Origin: Congeria kusceri
Lineage: Eukaryota; Mollusca; Bivalvia; Myida; Dreissenidae
DNA length: 64,000 nucleotides
Assembly: GCA_027627225.1 (NCBI GenBank)
Contig: CM051029.1
Span: forward strand, 9,655,215 to 9,719,214
Reading direction: 5' to 3'
Both the position numbers and the translations under genes were made by a program. The stretch's first letter is position 1. Each line of letters opens with the position of its first letter. Below the pieces are notes generated by a model that did not search any database, had not been told where the DNA came from, and saw nothing but the letters and a program-made list of their open reading frames with translations. Positions 1-11,856 of the stretch are shown one piece after another.

Positions 1-1863
1 TGTTGTGTAAATGTATGAATAATTCCACGTGTTTTGATGACAGTTCCAACCAAGAAACACAGATGTATATCTACTCGGCGCCGACTTCCGGAATTGATAC
101 AGTTGCGTTCGTACACTGTGAGAATAACTGTTTACTAAATCCCGTAATAAACTGCTATATTCTTGCCTAAGTAGCCCGCATCGCCCGTGCACTGTGTTTA
201 ATACGGTTCACTGCAGTTGGGTAAACACAAATTTCGCCTTGTGTTTGTGTATACTGTCCTATGAAATATGTCCTAAAATGAAGAAATAAAAAATACCATT
301 CATTGGTAAATTAATGCTAATGTATTGTTATTTCGTAGTAAATACTGTGCATAGTTCCTTTTTACAGTCCAAAGTTGTTAGTATAAGTTAAATGTAATAC
401 TGTTATAAGCTTTTCAAGGATACATTACCCTTCAATTTTATATGCAATGCGAATGAAATATATAGTAATATTATAATATAGTTATAATTAATATTAAATG
501 GTTGCAAAAGAGGCACATATACCAGTTTGGTATAGTGCAAAATGTAAACACACTGTTAAGAAAGTAATGTCGCTTTTTAACGTTTATTTAGACCTAGTAT
601 ATCATTTATGTAATTGGTGTTTTGCTATGTCAAAGCGATATTTGTGTATAATTTGACTCATTATCAAAATAATATTTACATTTTAACTGCATTCGCAAAG
701 ATTTATTATGTATTATGATGTATTATTGTTATGATATTTTCATGTCATTATTAAATTCTACTTTCCCGTTGATATTAACAGTGTTTGTGATACTTTTTAA
801 TGGAAATTCCACTGTACCGTAATGATCGCTAATAATTAGAAACCGAAAGTAGATTTCGCGTATGTAAGACATTTGAATTTAGTTTGTATTCACGCAACTT
901 AATCTGTTCATTATTCCATGTTTGAGGTATGTTCGATACCAAATCTATATTTGTTCTGGGTATAAGATTCTAATGCAACATCAGTTGTTGCACTAGTCTG
1001 TTACCACAGCAAAAACACACTATTTTTCTGATATTTCGCTCGACAGGGCTTTATCAGAGTTTATGACTATGAATTAACACTACATATTTGCAAATTTAAA
1101 AGTAAATGTATCGTGCGACATATCAGAAGAAAAGACTGTGTTTATATTTCCCTACTAGATACGAAACTGTGTATTCTGTTATCTGTAATCTTATACATAT
1201 ATGAAACATAGACAACTTCAAATTTTAACATAGGAAACGTGCAACTAGACTAGTTCTCATTTTTAAATGCCAACACGTTACACGTTTTTAACTCCCATAA
1301 AATATTTCTTCTAGTTATATACTTGTAAATTTACCTCATAATTCCCTAGTCCTCATAATGTCGACATTTGCTATTCGTCTGTGTGGCCTTTACATATTGT
1401 CCAAGTTTCTTTTCGTATTGTGTGATGGTTTCGTTTCGTACAGTCGGTAAAAAATGCAAGTGAGAACCGTTATAAACATGAACTGATCGATTCAGGTAAA
1501 TCGAATTGAAATTACAGACGATTTCAGCGTGTTTTATAAAACAAAAACCACGATTCCCCCTATTTGCAATAAATGGTTGATCCCCTCATTATCAACACAA
1601 TTTAAACCGACTGTAATGAATCTTTAACAAAACAGAATCATGTTCTAAACTGATCCTGTTGTTTTGTGCAGAGATTGTTACCTTTTTGCGAACCATACTA
1701 ATTATGTCCGAAATCCACTTGTTTTGTGAGCTTTTATACAGGCCGGTAATTATGGCACTTTTGTTTGTTATCAATGACAGTGGAACCAATCAGTTTTTCT
1801 ATAAGGTTCAGTGGTAGAAAACATGCATTGTCATACCTGTGGTCTAAGTCGGATATATCTCTC

Positions 1864-1915
1864 GTAGCCGTGTTCTACGCTACGCTCGTTTCTAAGGTTC
1901 ATAGAACACGGCTAC
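1864..1915. repeat. 14 bp perfect hairpin
   Basis: GTAGCCGTGTTCTA (1864-1877) and TAGAACACGGCTAC (1902-1915) around a 24 nt loop. Perfectly kept in copy 2 at 17304-17355. Function unknown. Confidence 0.7.
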
Positions 1916-2613
1916 TGGTTATCTATCCTATACATAATACAGTTATGACATCAATAATAATGTGAACCACGTGCACGAACAAAACAAAATAATGTATAGG
2001 ACATATTTCAGGCGTATAATTATGTTAATGCTGATTTCACGAATGTCAGGTTAATGTGTCCGAGCTATACTCTAATACACTCCATTATTATCAGAGTATG
2101 CCAACAGTAAACGCTTGAATGTTTAGTGGTGTGAGTCCGATTTTTTTGAAGCGGTAAAGACGTAGCAACCGTTTAATGAACACGACAATGTTCGTGTTAT
2201 TGGATCTTTTATGCACGAATACCGTTAATAATAGCAGCATATTTACAAAAACGCATACTGCATTTGTTACCGACATGACGTACATTAGTATTTAAAATTA
2301 TTACACGGTTACCTTATTTTGATGATATTGACGATATGAAGAATGTTTGTGAATTATTGTTTATTTGATAGGATTCAACATAAACCACATTCGACTCAAT
2401 TAAATATTCATTTTATGTAAACTTTGTGTATTCTCTGCAATACAAATCGATACATTTATTGAAATCGTATTTATTTCAGGTCACTTTAAAACACACATTA
2501 ACGGAATAAAATTAAACAACCGACATCGTTCGATTCAATTTAATTCAATGTTAAACGCATAACTTTTAACCGACCGTTTAGGCAGGCAGCAGTATCGAAT
2601 TAATATACACCAT

Positions 2614-2807
2614 TTATAATGTAGATAGCGTCATATTAACGTATTCTCGATCGTCGGCTGGCACTGTTTGTCCTGACAGCCCAGGCTTAATGTCTGGAGA
2701 AGTTGTGTTGTCGTGCAGAGTGTTCGCAGAGTGAAGAGTCGCGTATTCACGGACTTCTAGTTCTTCAAGTGCTTCATACTTATTTTCGGGACGAGTAGCT
2801 GAAGCAT
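2614..2807 (-). CDS. Duplicate terminal tail exon (copy 1), ITAM-like
   Basis: Same 194 nt exon as 18057-18250, with the same acceptor and stop and the same protein, including the YxxL-x7-YxxL pair and YVNM. Flanking intron sequence shows scattered differences. AATAAA signals lie at 2455-2460 and 2470-2475 (minus). No Ig, FN3 or transmembrane exon was found on the minus strand between 5.7 and 15.4 kb, so it is either an alternative terminal exon for the same gene or a tail-only duplicate. Expression cannot be judged. Confidence 0.7.
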
Positions 2808-3059
2808 CTGCCAAAAAACGAAACAAGAGTGAGCATAATTGACGGGAAATGAATGATGTTGTGCTATTAATTTTGCATTAAAACACTGGCTCTATGACGG
2901 AGGCACTTATTTAATGAGTTTAAATGAATAAAGCCTTAAAGATTAAACATGCGTGTATCCATCCAATCAGACACATCCATATGAGTAGAAGAGCAATACA
3001 CTTTATTAACATGATGTTCTTGCTGCCTTTGATATTAATAACTGCAATTAATTCATTAC

Positions 3060-3112
3060 CCAATATGTAGGTTGAGTAACTTCCGTCTTTGTTTGAGGCG
3101 TTGTAATTTTGC
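3060..3112 (-). CDS. Duplicate tail exon 2 (copy 1)
   Basis: Counterpart of 18505-18557: 53 nt, same acceptor and GTAATG donor, phases 2 and 1. It reads QNYNASNKDGSYSTYIL. Only the His/Asn difference separates the two copies at protein level. It joins in frame to the terminal exon at 2614-2807. Confidence 0.58.
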
Positions 3113-3317
3113 CTGAATACAAAATAAAAGCATGATTTATTAATATTTGCATTATGCGTACTAACTAAATCGTGTTGAGACGAATGTTAATCATATGCAT
3201 TATTATCTTTATATGCGCAGACAAACACAAACCCAATAATTGATCCCATAACCCAATTTATGTCAATGTATATGTTTTCTATACATATATAGTAAAATCG
3301 ATCATACAATTACTTAC

Positions 3318-3378
3318 GTTTCCAGCACGAGATCCTCATATTGGCCTGGTACTTCGCATTATATGGATGCGCTCTGAC
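3318..3378 (-). pseudogene. Duplicate tail exon 1 (copy 1), probably damaged
   Basis: Counterpart of 18763-18823. Two substitutions change the sequence upstream of the GQYEDL codons. The CATAG acceptor used in copy 2 is lost, and the longer reading from TTACAG now meets an in-frame TAA. A nearby AAG at 3352-3354 could still give an in-frame, shorter exon (V-PGQYEDL). The donor GTAAGT is intact. So it is impaired or shifted, not certainly dead. Confidence 0.5.
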
Positions 3379-3879
3379 CTGTAATAACTTACGAAATCAG
3401 GCTATTTTTATACAAACTAGTCTCATTCATAACGGGCGGGTACATTTATTATGTATTACGCAATGTTTGTTCGTGACAATGACATTACGATGTATTAAAA
3501 GCAATAAGCACGCATGCATTTCTATGTCAAGATGTACATATTTGGTAGAAATTCATAAATCAATGTGCAAAACATTCGGATTAAGAGTTTAGAATGTGAT
3601 CCGACTCTGGATAGGTACTTATTTCACTGTATGATTTTCAGATATGTGTATATTGGTTCTTTTTTATTGTTCATTGCATTGCAGTTTACAACATTTATTT
3701 CATATTTAATTACTAGACTATAGAAACTTGTAAAGTAAACATTTTGATGACTGGTTGCAATGGATAGAGCAATTATATTAATGTATAATGAATTTTAATT
3801 AACCACTACCTACCTATATTTTCGTATGTTCCATTTGCTCGATTTATTGACCTTCAACATATATTCAATATATTGGTTT

Positions 3880-3985
3880 TGTGCGTTATTAGAATCGGAA
3901 CTATTCCAGAATTGCCCTGCACGTTTTTGGAATTCCAATAATGTCCGGCAATTCTAGAATAGTAATGCGCAATTTTGGAATCGTG
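3880..3985. mobile_element. Foldback (MITE-like) element, diverged copy
   Basis: Shares ACTATTCCAGAAT, CGTTTTTGGAATTCCAATAA and ATTCTAGAATAGT with the element at 23548. It lies in segmental duplication copy 1. Confidence 0.55.
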
Positions 3986-4291
3986 CGAGCCTTTTTATGC
4001 ATATATTTTTGTATTTTTTTCTTTAAATTAATTCTGTTTAATATTTAATAACATTATTAATTATTTCAAATTAAATGATTGTAGTATGGTCATATGGAAA
4101 TATGACATATTTTCGTATTTTAAGACATGTCCTGTCAATTACTTACGACAATACACTTTATTTGTTTTCTAAAATGTTATTCTTTTAATTATTTCATAGC
4201 GTGATTTAATTTATTCAGTACTAAATATTTATAGTATTATCGTATGGAAATGAAAATATCCTCTTTGTAACATTTGAAAGATTCAAACGTA

Positions 4292-4365
4292 GCCTCTGTC
4301 AGGGTCTCAAAACCACGACCTACCGGTCGAAAGTTAGGCACGCTAAACGCCATGCCACAGGGGCT
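4292..4365 (-). repeat. tRNA-Arg(TCG)-like sequence
   Basis: On the minus strand GCCCCTG at the start pairs 6 of 7 with CAGAGGC at the end. An anticodon-arm-like TTTCGA and a degenerate B-box (GGTTTTGAGACC) are present. It is likely a tRNA pseudogene or SINE head and not a working tRNA. Duplicate at 19873-19946. Confidence 0.5.
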
Positions 4366-4501
4366 CGCATATAGAGGGTGTATTATTTGAACGCCATGTC
4401 ATGATAAAGAGAGTTTTAAAAATATGGATGAGTGTGATTAGTTCATTTGTATTAAGTGCACCGAGATTCTCTCAGGAATATTTCGAAGGTTAGAGTGTAG
4501 C

Positions 4502-4567
4502 GAGCCTTCGAACCTGCGACATTTTTGTTGTGAAGCCAGTGCGTTACCACTAGACCACCAATCCGTC
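4502..4567 (-). repeat. tRNA-like pol III promoter remnant
   Basis: On the minus strand TGGTCTAGTGGTAACGC (A-box) is followed by GGTTCGAAGGC (B-box). No proper cloverleaf forms. It is probably a SINE or tRNA pseudogene. Duplicate at 20083-20148. Confidence 0.45.
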
Positions 4568-4620
4568 AAAAAGCGTTACACACGCTATAAATTTGTTGAC
4601 ATTTCAAACGGTATTTTTTA

Positions 4621-4800
4621 TAGCTGTCCGGCTAGCGCAGTAGTTGGTACATTCGCTTCTCACCAAGGCGTTCCGGGTTCGCTTCCCACTCCCAGCGCAT
4701 GTGGGTTTGGTTGGTGGTCACCATGCCGGACAGGTGGGGTTTCTTCCAGGTACTCCGGCTTCCCCCCAAAGCAGAAGGCCACAACAAAATTAAAATATTG
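4621..4800 (+). mobile_element. tRNA-headed SINE, Meta-like core
   Basis: It begins with an A-box-like TAGCGCAGTAGTTGG, then a B-box-like GGGTTCGCTTCCC. The core follows with GGTTTCTTCCAGGTACTCCG and CCCCCC, which resembles the conserved central domain of MetaSINEs in invertebrates (from memory). The duplicate at 20202-20380 differs at a few bases. Confidence 0.6.
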
Positions 4801-5425
4801 TTCAGTAAAAAATAAATAGCTGAAAATTGCAGCTATGATTCAAAATTCGTTCCAACTTTCGTGAGTTTCTAGTTAGTTCATTGGGCAGGGGTGCTGGGAC
4901 AAACCCGGGTCCTCACATAATGCAGCCTCAGGGGCGGTGGGACCTCATGAACTTCGAAATACACACATACACACCCATTTTTTTCATAAAAGACACATTA
5001 TTTCGAGTTCATTTCTGCATTAAGAGTGATATATCGCTGATTTGTTTGAAATCGGTACAAAAAAGGAGAATGTTAATGTGCCAATCTGCTAATAAGTCCT
5101 TTGAACATCACAATGGTGTGATATGATAAATACAATAATTATTACAAAATGATCTTTTGACTCAGTGAAAATTACAATTTTTTTGCACGGTCACCTCTTG
5201 ATCTTCGCAAACGGGTTTATATCTATCGTTTTAACTAATTAATACCTGCGTCTATATAAATGCACTGTAGTAACCGAGCAAGTAAATGTCTTTGTCCTTT
5301 AATACGCACGGAATTATATTTCTATTGTACATGTGAAAGTTCTAGGTTTTCAGTGTTTAGTTGCGTTTTTTTTAACGCGATTGACCTTTTCCCATTAAAA
5401 AACAAAAATTCTGTGTGTTGTTACA

Positions 5426-5524
5426 ATGGATGCACATAAAACAGTCATCGAAGTTTATGTGCACAATTTGATCAGTAAAAACAATTCCAAGGTATTATCA
5501 GTGGACAAATATCATGAAGTGTGA
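5426..5524 (+). pseudogene. Copy 1 of the MDAHKTV ORF, truncated
   Basis: Same reading as 21011-21162 for 32 codons, then an in-frame TGA at 5522-5524 where copy 2 continues HEIVNVLK. About 90 bp of extra sequence follows before the shared donor region (5641-5677). The differences break the frame relative to copy 2. Confidence 0.4.
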
Positions 5525-5677
5525 ATGTTTTGAAACGTGTTATCTCATCCATGTCAGTGCAAATTTGAAATGGAAAATCAAAGCAAAAGGATATTCGCTC
5601 ATGAACTTCCCCAGGCTTAGCCTAAATTATGTACTGTGTGTGCCGGCAAAACGTCAGGTGAGTGCTATTATATGTGT

Positions 5678-5985
5678 TGTCTATGTTGTTGTTGTTAATG
5701 TTGTTGTTATTGTTCATGTTGTTGGTAGTGTTCATGTTGTTGTTGTTTATGTTGTTGTTCGTTTTGTTGGTGTGTTTGTTGTTCTTGTGGTTGTTGTTTG
5801 TATTGTTCTTTGTATTGTTGTTGTTTGTGTTGTTCTTCGTGTTGCAAATGATCATGTTGTTTTTATTGTTTGTGTTGCTGTTGTAGTAAGTGACGATGAC
5901 CGTTTGTTGCTCGTGTTGTTGTTGGTGTTGTTGATGATGTTGTTATTCTTGTTGTTGATGTTGTAGTTCTTGTTGTTTTTAACGA
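5678..5985 (+). repeat. TTG-rich low-complexity tract
   Basis: Degenerate (GTT/TTG)n over about 300 bp, starting exactly where duplication copy 1 loses similarity to copy 2. Long open frames here (poly-Val/Leu or poly-Asn) are artefacts of the repeat. Confidence 0.9.
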
Positions 5986-6661
5986 TGTTTTTCGGGTTGT
6001 TGAAGTGTTAGGGAAGCAATTGTGGAGGATGTTGTTGTATTTTTTAATGGTATCAGTGGTTGGTTTAGTTGCTGTTGTAGTAATTACCATTATGAATTTT
6101 AATTATTTTAATTATTTAACGTTAAATAGCGTGTTGATTTCTAAAATATGAATTGTGTCTAAAATGCTAAAACAGTGCTAGTTAAAATAGCCACGAATCA
6201 AGCTGCTAGCTGAGCTTTTTTATGTCATGTAACAATTATTATTCTCTCTTGCATTTATAAAGGTCGCCGGTATATGTTTTCTAAAACGGTAAACAAAACA
6301 TGTATTATCTGTAGTCTAAGTCGAATAGGCCCTCTCGTAGCATCTGTATATAAAATGTAAATTACAAACATTGCTGTGAAATCATCATATTTTTCTTACT
6401 GTATTATATTTCTTATTATAGACGGGTAGGCGTCCATTATATGGCGTGTGTAAGATATTGGAGTTGTAAGATATTGGAGTGTAGACTGGTAATATTGGAC
6501 TGCACGTGCTAGCTCAGGTATTGTACGATTTTACTTACCTGGCACTAATTGATAAACGGTAGCGTTCGGCTCTTTTATTTTTATCAGTTTAAATTGTATT
6601 TTGTATGTAAAGCACGGATTTGATAGTTATATAACGAAAAACCCCAATCAACATGTGTTCG

Positions 6662-6732
6662 TAAGAATAGCGCAGCGAGGTGGATTGTGTTTCAGACTTT
6701 GCATCACAATGACTGTGGTTCGAATCCAGCCA
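6662..6732 (+). repeat. tRNA-like sequence
   Basis: TAGCGCAGCGAGGTGG (A-box) and GGTTCGAATCC (B-box) with tRNA-like spacing. The acceptor stem is poor, so a SINE head or pseudogene is more likely than a gene. It is followed by a T-rich stretch. Confidence 0.4.
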
Positions 6733-7008
6733 AATCTTTATTTTTTCTTATTTTCTTTTACTTCAACACCACTTATACATGTGACATTTTTTTCTTTATT
6801 TTATTTTCTTTCTTTTTTTATTTTCCTTACTTTAATTATTTTATCTACATAAACATGCATAAACTAAGACTCTGTTTGGATCGCAGAATCGATGTAGCTC
6901 AAGACTGTGTCAGAATCGAGGTTGATGATGAGATTCTGTGTTATAACGTCAGCAAAATAATAAATTAAATAAATTAAAATATATAAACAAATTAATACAT
7001 TAAAAGTG

Positions 7009-7082
7009 CCTGTTCTGGGATTCGAATCCAAAACATAATGCTTTCAAAATATGCGTAATTACCACTGCACTACAGTATCGAC
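7009..7082 (-). repeat. tRNA-like sequence
   Basis: On the minus strand TGTAGTGCAGTGGTAATTACGC and a full B-box GGATTCGAATCCC, with a TTTTGAA loop (Gln-like TTG). Pairing of the acceptor stem is poor. Confidence 0.4.
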
Positions 7083-9299
7083 TGTTACGTAGTAAGCATT
7101 GAATTAATACATATTCATGTCTGAGTCTCATATCTGGGGTTAGCAGTTTAAAATCGATTTACGAAAATACACGGAATATCCATGAGTGCCAGATCAAAGA
7201 AATCGCACAATAATTTAAAACACAGCGTGGCAAGCAGAAGACTTCTGTTTACGGCTATTTTTAGCACTATTATCAAAATATTATTATTAAAACCATTTTG
7301 TTTAGTTTGAAAAAAAAATAACTATACATTTGATATAAATAAGTGATGGCAAAAGTAAGTCGCTAATTAACCCGACATTTTTTACGAACAAAGTATTATT
7401 CTGTTGCTGTTATAGATTCGAAATACTTAAATCTATTAATAAAGTAACGAATACGTAGATTTTAGGCGTGGATTCAGGTATATTTTTGCGTCTTTATTTT
7501 AACAATTGTTCTATCCATAATAACCATTATAAACTGACTACACCAATAAACTACCAAACTACACCATATATTAGATCGATTGGCAAATGCACACTATCTA
7601 GTATTAGATATATTGCACACCAAGAACAATGATATCAAGAAGCACATTTTGCAAATGCCTCCCCCACCTATCAAAATCGTTTTGCGGCTTGATACAGGTA
7701 ATCTGATGGAAAACAGGCTTCATCTGGTGCTTTGCCATTGAATTGGTCTATAGATTTGTATCATTCACCCATTTTTTACACATTCTTAACTAATACTACT
7801 GACTTTCAATCCATATAAATTATTTACAGTTGGACAACAGCGTTTATCATAAATAAGTTACCTGTACATGGTATTATCTAACGCATAGTAAAATATTGCC
7901 TAGCACTCTTTCGATAAAATGTTAACACTCATTGCTATTTTCTCAGATCAAGAATCTTACCTTACTCGTCAATCTTATTAAAATCGTCTCCAGTCTGACG
8001 CTACTATATTATCCGCTGACTGGATCTGATGACTTGGAATTAGGGGTCACGTTCAAATGACATTTTCAGTAGCCAATCAATGTATTGCCTTCAAAATGTT
8101 GAGGTGTAACTTAAATGTAAAACACAAAAACTATGCACAAAAATAACGTGAACTTCGGGTGTCTATTCGTCTAAGGTAACACTATATCCATTGTTATCCA
8201 CACGAAAATTAACTGTAATTGATTTATTCTGGAGAATCAGTAGGAAATGCATCACTTTTTTTTTAATCGTGGTAATACTTTGCTTTGCATAAAGCAAGTT
8301 ATTTGGCGCAGCAGGGCTGAGATTTATATTGTTCGGAAGGTCATTTGAACGTGACCTGTTATACGATGACTTCAGATCCTAACAACGTTAGGATTTGAGT
8401 TTAATGAGATTGCTTACTCGTGTACTGATTCATTAACATCCAATTTATGAATCCAAATTAAAGAATTTTGCATGTGACTACTTTTATAACCAGAAACAAT
8501 ATTACATTTCAAATATTGTAAAGTAAGTGCATTTGGACGGTCGCTGCATTGCAACGCATACACATCCTGTCTTTGGATTCAAAAGTCGATAATGTACACT
8601 TTTTTTACTTGAATGACTAATCGTAGTTTGCAATAGCTAGATAACATGTGCTGCCTAAAGCACGTGGAACTCGTGATGTGTGTAATGATTTAATACAGAG
8701 GTTCTTATGGGTGTATTTTAAATCAAATATGTTACTTGTGCTTTGTATAATAATCAATTTATATGTATGTGCAATGCATACCGATAGCGTTACGCCAGTG
8801 CTACAAGAGCAACGTTAGGTCTATACAGGGCATCATACTCGTTGAGACAGCGTACGTCAACTCGTGTATCTGTGGCCGGGCATAGGGACTCGATTAGGAA
8901 GCCGCTTAGCACCGGTACATGGCCGGTCACGTGATTCTGCGCCGACTCTTCACATCTGGGATTTAGACTGCTCGGTGTTTGGAATGAGTTTCTACATTTC
9001 CGGGCTTTTTTAAGCTCGGGTTGATACTACATTTTCCGGGTTTCGCTCAGCTCGAGTTGATACTAAATTTCCGGGCTTTGTTCCACTCGAGTTTAAACAA
9101 GCAATCACAAACACAATCCCGAATTAACGGAATAATAGTTTTAACAAACATAATACAGAGAAACAATGACATAATCACATACCAGTAACATAATAAATAT
9201 ATAATAGTCATCAAATAAAGTTTAATATTATTTTTATGAACTAGTCAAATGATACACAAATATAACTTTGCCATTTTAAACACATGAGTGCCATTGTCA

Positions 9300-9770
9300 C
9301 AAAGATACGCCCATCAAAGGGGTACTTTTAGGGGTAAAGATTTAACGTCTAAAGAGACAAAATCCATCCCGACTAAGTGGTGAAGAATGATTCCTTATAT
9401 TTGCCCTTTTACTTTGAATTGTGACCTTGGCCTTATACCTAGAGCTCCGGTTCTTGCGTGCGACACATCGTCTCACTATACATGTCACTTCTTTCAAGTT
9501 ATTTGAAATTCAATTTATGTTTGACAAAGATTTGCTCTGGACAAAGTGGAAATGATTGATGTCTTATATTTGAAACTTGACCTTGAATTGTGACTTAGAC
9601 ATTGGAACTGTGGACCTGTTTCTTGCGCGCGACAATCCGTCTCATCGTGCTTATTACGTACGCTAATATATTTGTAAATGTATCCATGCTGGACAAAGTT
9701 ATGCTCTGAACAAGTGTTAAGGATTGATTTCCTACATGGACAAAGATCTATCGCCGATCGCCCGCCCGCC
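9300..9770 (+). repeat. Imperfect tandem repeat, ~168 bp unit
   Basis: Recurring landmarks are TGATTxxTTATATTTG, GACCTT...GTGAC, TTCTTGCGxGCGACA, CGTCTCA and CTGGACAAAG. Phase points lie at about 9385, 9554 and 9720. It resembles a dispersed bivalve repeat type. Units differ by many substitutions. Confidence 0.65.
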
Positions 9771-10763
9771 TGTCCATCCGCTTAGGTATGTTCAATAATG
9801 CGATCCGTTTTTCAAACGGGCGTATACTACTTACATAAACATAGCGAAACGACTTTTTAAAAGTGTGTTTACATTTTTGCGTTCAATTGCAAAATAAAGT
9901 TGTTTTCATTATACCAAACTTATATATGTGTAGCTTTTACAACCCAATAATAATAATTTATATTATACTTTTTTATTACTGTACATTATATTCCCAATTT
10001 ATATGAAATTGAAGGGTAATGTATGTGTGAAGACCTCAAAATTGCATTCAAAAAATAGTCGAAACTGGTGGCTTTATAAAAGGAAATGGGCTCAAGGAAT
10101 ACTAGTTTATAACTTTACATTATATTAAATTTACAAATGAGTGATATTTTGGGTCGAAAATTCCATCTGACAAATTACACAAACCCATGGCCAAATTTAG
10201 TTAGCCTTTTTCTAACCCAACTACAATGATCCCTTATTTTAGACACACTGGTACGAGGCCCATTGGAATGACACGCAGCATTTAACCAAACCTCATAAAC
10301 ACTCTGGGTCTACAAAACAGAGCCTAGTTAAGCACAGCAAGCCCTCCAAAGTGCACAATGGAAATATCTACAGACAGCCCGGCACTATAATACATATCGG
10401 CTGAACTTTTTCAGCAGTATACAGGCAATTACTGACAGGAAATATGAACTAAGGGTTTACATTGACGATCGGCTCTAGTAGCCAGTAAGTTTACTCTTTT
10501 CACGTACAGGGTCATTGATTAGGATGCAGCGCTGGGTTGTGTTGTACATGTGAGCGTCCCTTAATGATGTAACCGAAACATACTGGTACCGCTCTAGATA
10601 CCATACCAGACTTTCTCGCAATGGGGAAATTCGACGCACTAACCAGCCTCAAAGAACCTAGCAAAACCATTAATGTCTTTGTTAGTTGGAATACAGCAAT
10701 AATAAATTACATTTCCGCATAAGCATTATAGAGTTTTAGAGAGTGGCATATTTTCTTCTACAG

Positions 10764-11005
10764 CAAATGTATCAACACTTTAAAGGCTACGGGGTAACGT
10801 TTCACGGGAGTGTAGATATATTATATATTAGCATAGATGAAGGTATATCATCGACTAATCAAGACGGACAGATGACATCGTACTGTAGTGTCGACTCATT
10901 TACATTCTATTGTATCGATATACACAATATTGGATTAAACGACATGACTGTAACAATGACAACTGTCGATGTTAGCGGAAGACCGCCGCACATGTTTATG
11001 CAAAC
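10764..11005 (+). CDS. Ig-like exon of a plus-strand relative (gene C)
   Basis: Open stretch between acceptor TTCTACAG and donor GTAAGG. The end, FTFYCIDIHNIGLNDM and VTMTTVD, aligns with the ends of the exons at 34576-34911 (YSCVIKSADVSNND, CSAIVD) and 44207-44581 (YTCVLK, CVAVLEG). SIDEG parallels TDEG and TDRG in those exons. This suggests an N-terminal Ig-like domain of the same family. The 242 nt length is not phase-symmetric, so boundaries are uncertain. Nothing else of this gene was identified upstream. Confidence 0.45.
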
Positions 11006-11483
11006 GTAAGGCATCATACGATGTAACTAATGTAAATACACGTGTATGCGTCGTACGCGTTAATCTGTCTTATGAATCGACATATGCGCATAATCACTTC
11101 TAAAGCTTTTGTCTAATATATTTCAATAAAAAAGTTCTTTAAACATGATTTCGTGACAATGAACTACGCATAACTATTTTAATGAACACTTTGCTAACCA
11201 TGAAAGTGTTGATTTTGTTTAAGGTTGATCGAATAACGTGTAGGGCATGTATGTAAGTCAATACTATTATATAGTGTTCGCCTAGAGACATTATTGGCTT
11301 AACATTAATTAATATGACTTATTTAAAAAATGCCATAATGATTTTCAGTACAAGTAAGGCAATTGTTTATTGTTATATCCCAAGAGCGAGATTTGCGTAT
11401 GATTAAACAGCAACTTCCATAACGTTGAGACGCAGATTCTTACTGCAACGAATAATGTTAGCGCAACAAATATTATTTTTCAG

Positions 11484-11581
11484 GAGAAGATAGTATGCGA
11501 GACAATCTTTAGTGGTTATATTACAGTAATCCCGCGTTTGATGACTCATCTGGAAGTGGACACGTTTATGCTAATCAACAC
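11484..11581 (+). pseudogene. Possible tail-like exon remnant of gene C
   Basis: After acceptor TTTTTCAG a reading gives NPAFDDSSGSGHVYANQHMK then TAA, just before a CAACAG/GTATGA donor. An in-frame TAG lies near the start unless the acceptor ATTACAG (about 11525) is used. NPAF and VYANQ are typical of tyrosine-rich receptor tails (YxN). The evidence is weak and rests on composition and context between 10764-11005 and 11857-12038. Confidence 0.25.
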
Positions 11582-11856
11582 ATGAAATAATCAACAGGTA
11601 TGAAAATGCTTGTTTAATTTAACGATGTAGTAAAAACATACATCAATATATGCCCCATTACTTCTTTAAATGTTAAATGTCTATCGCTCAAATTGTCTTG
11701 CTGGGTTTTAATGAGAAATAACAATGAATTGTGCTGTATAGGGTATATGAAAGGAGGTCATTGACTGCAAACATCAACAATATTGGTAATTTTATATATT
11801 CGTAAAGCGCTTTTCTTCAATTTGTGTGATGATGACATAGTTGGTGTATCTTTCAG

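Larger units (their letters stand above)
1..5677. repeat. Segmental duplication, copy 1
   Basis: Aligns by eye with 15448-21176 at roughly 1-2% mismatch in the lines compared, in the same orientation, plus indels. Copy 1 has one 45 bp unit where copy 2 has four (near 4101), and about 90 bp extra near 5550-5630. It contains the three tail exons, tRNA-like repeats and an exon-like ORF. The left end is cut by the window edge. The right end meets a (TTG)n-like tract at about 5678. Confidence 0.93.
5986..10763. other. Non-coding stretch between duplication copy 1 and gene C
   Basis: AT-rich DNA with the tRNA-like pieces at 6662 and 7009 and the tandem repeat at 9300-9770. A diverged relative of the 1740-1870 region (GTCTAAGTCG and CTCTCGTAGC) lies at about 6250-6350. 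No exon with Ig, FN3 or membrane features was seen on either strand. Confidence 0.6.

Noticed and set aside
5514..6090. Long open frames on both strands (poly-Val/Leu, poly-Asn)
   Set aside because: They are products of the TTG-rich simple repeat, with no domain, no conservation and overlapping frames on both strands.
6687..6968. 93-codon Phe-rich ORF
   Set aside because: Composed of a tRNA-like repeat followed by a T-rich tract; no domain or splice support.
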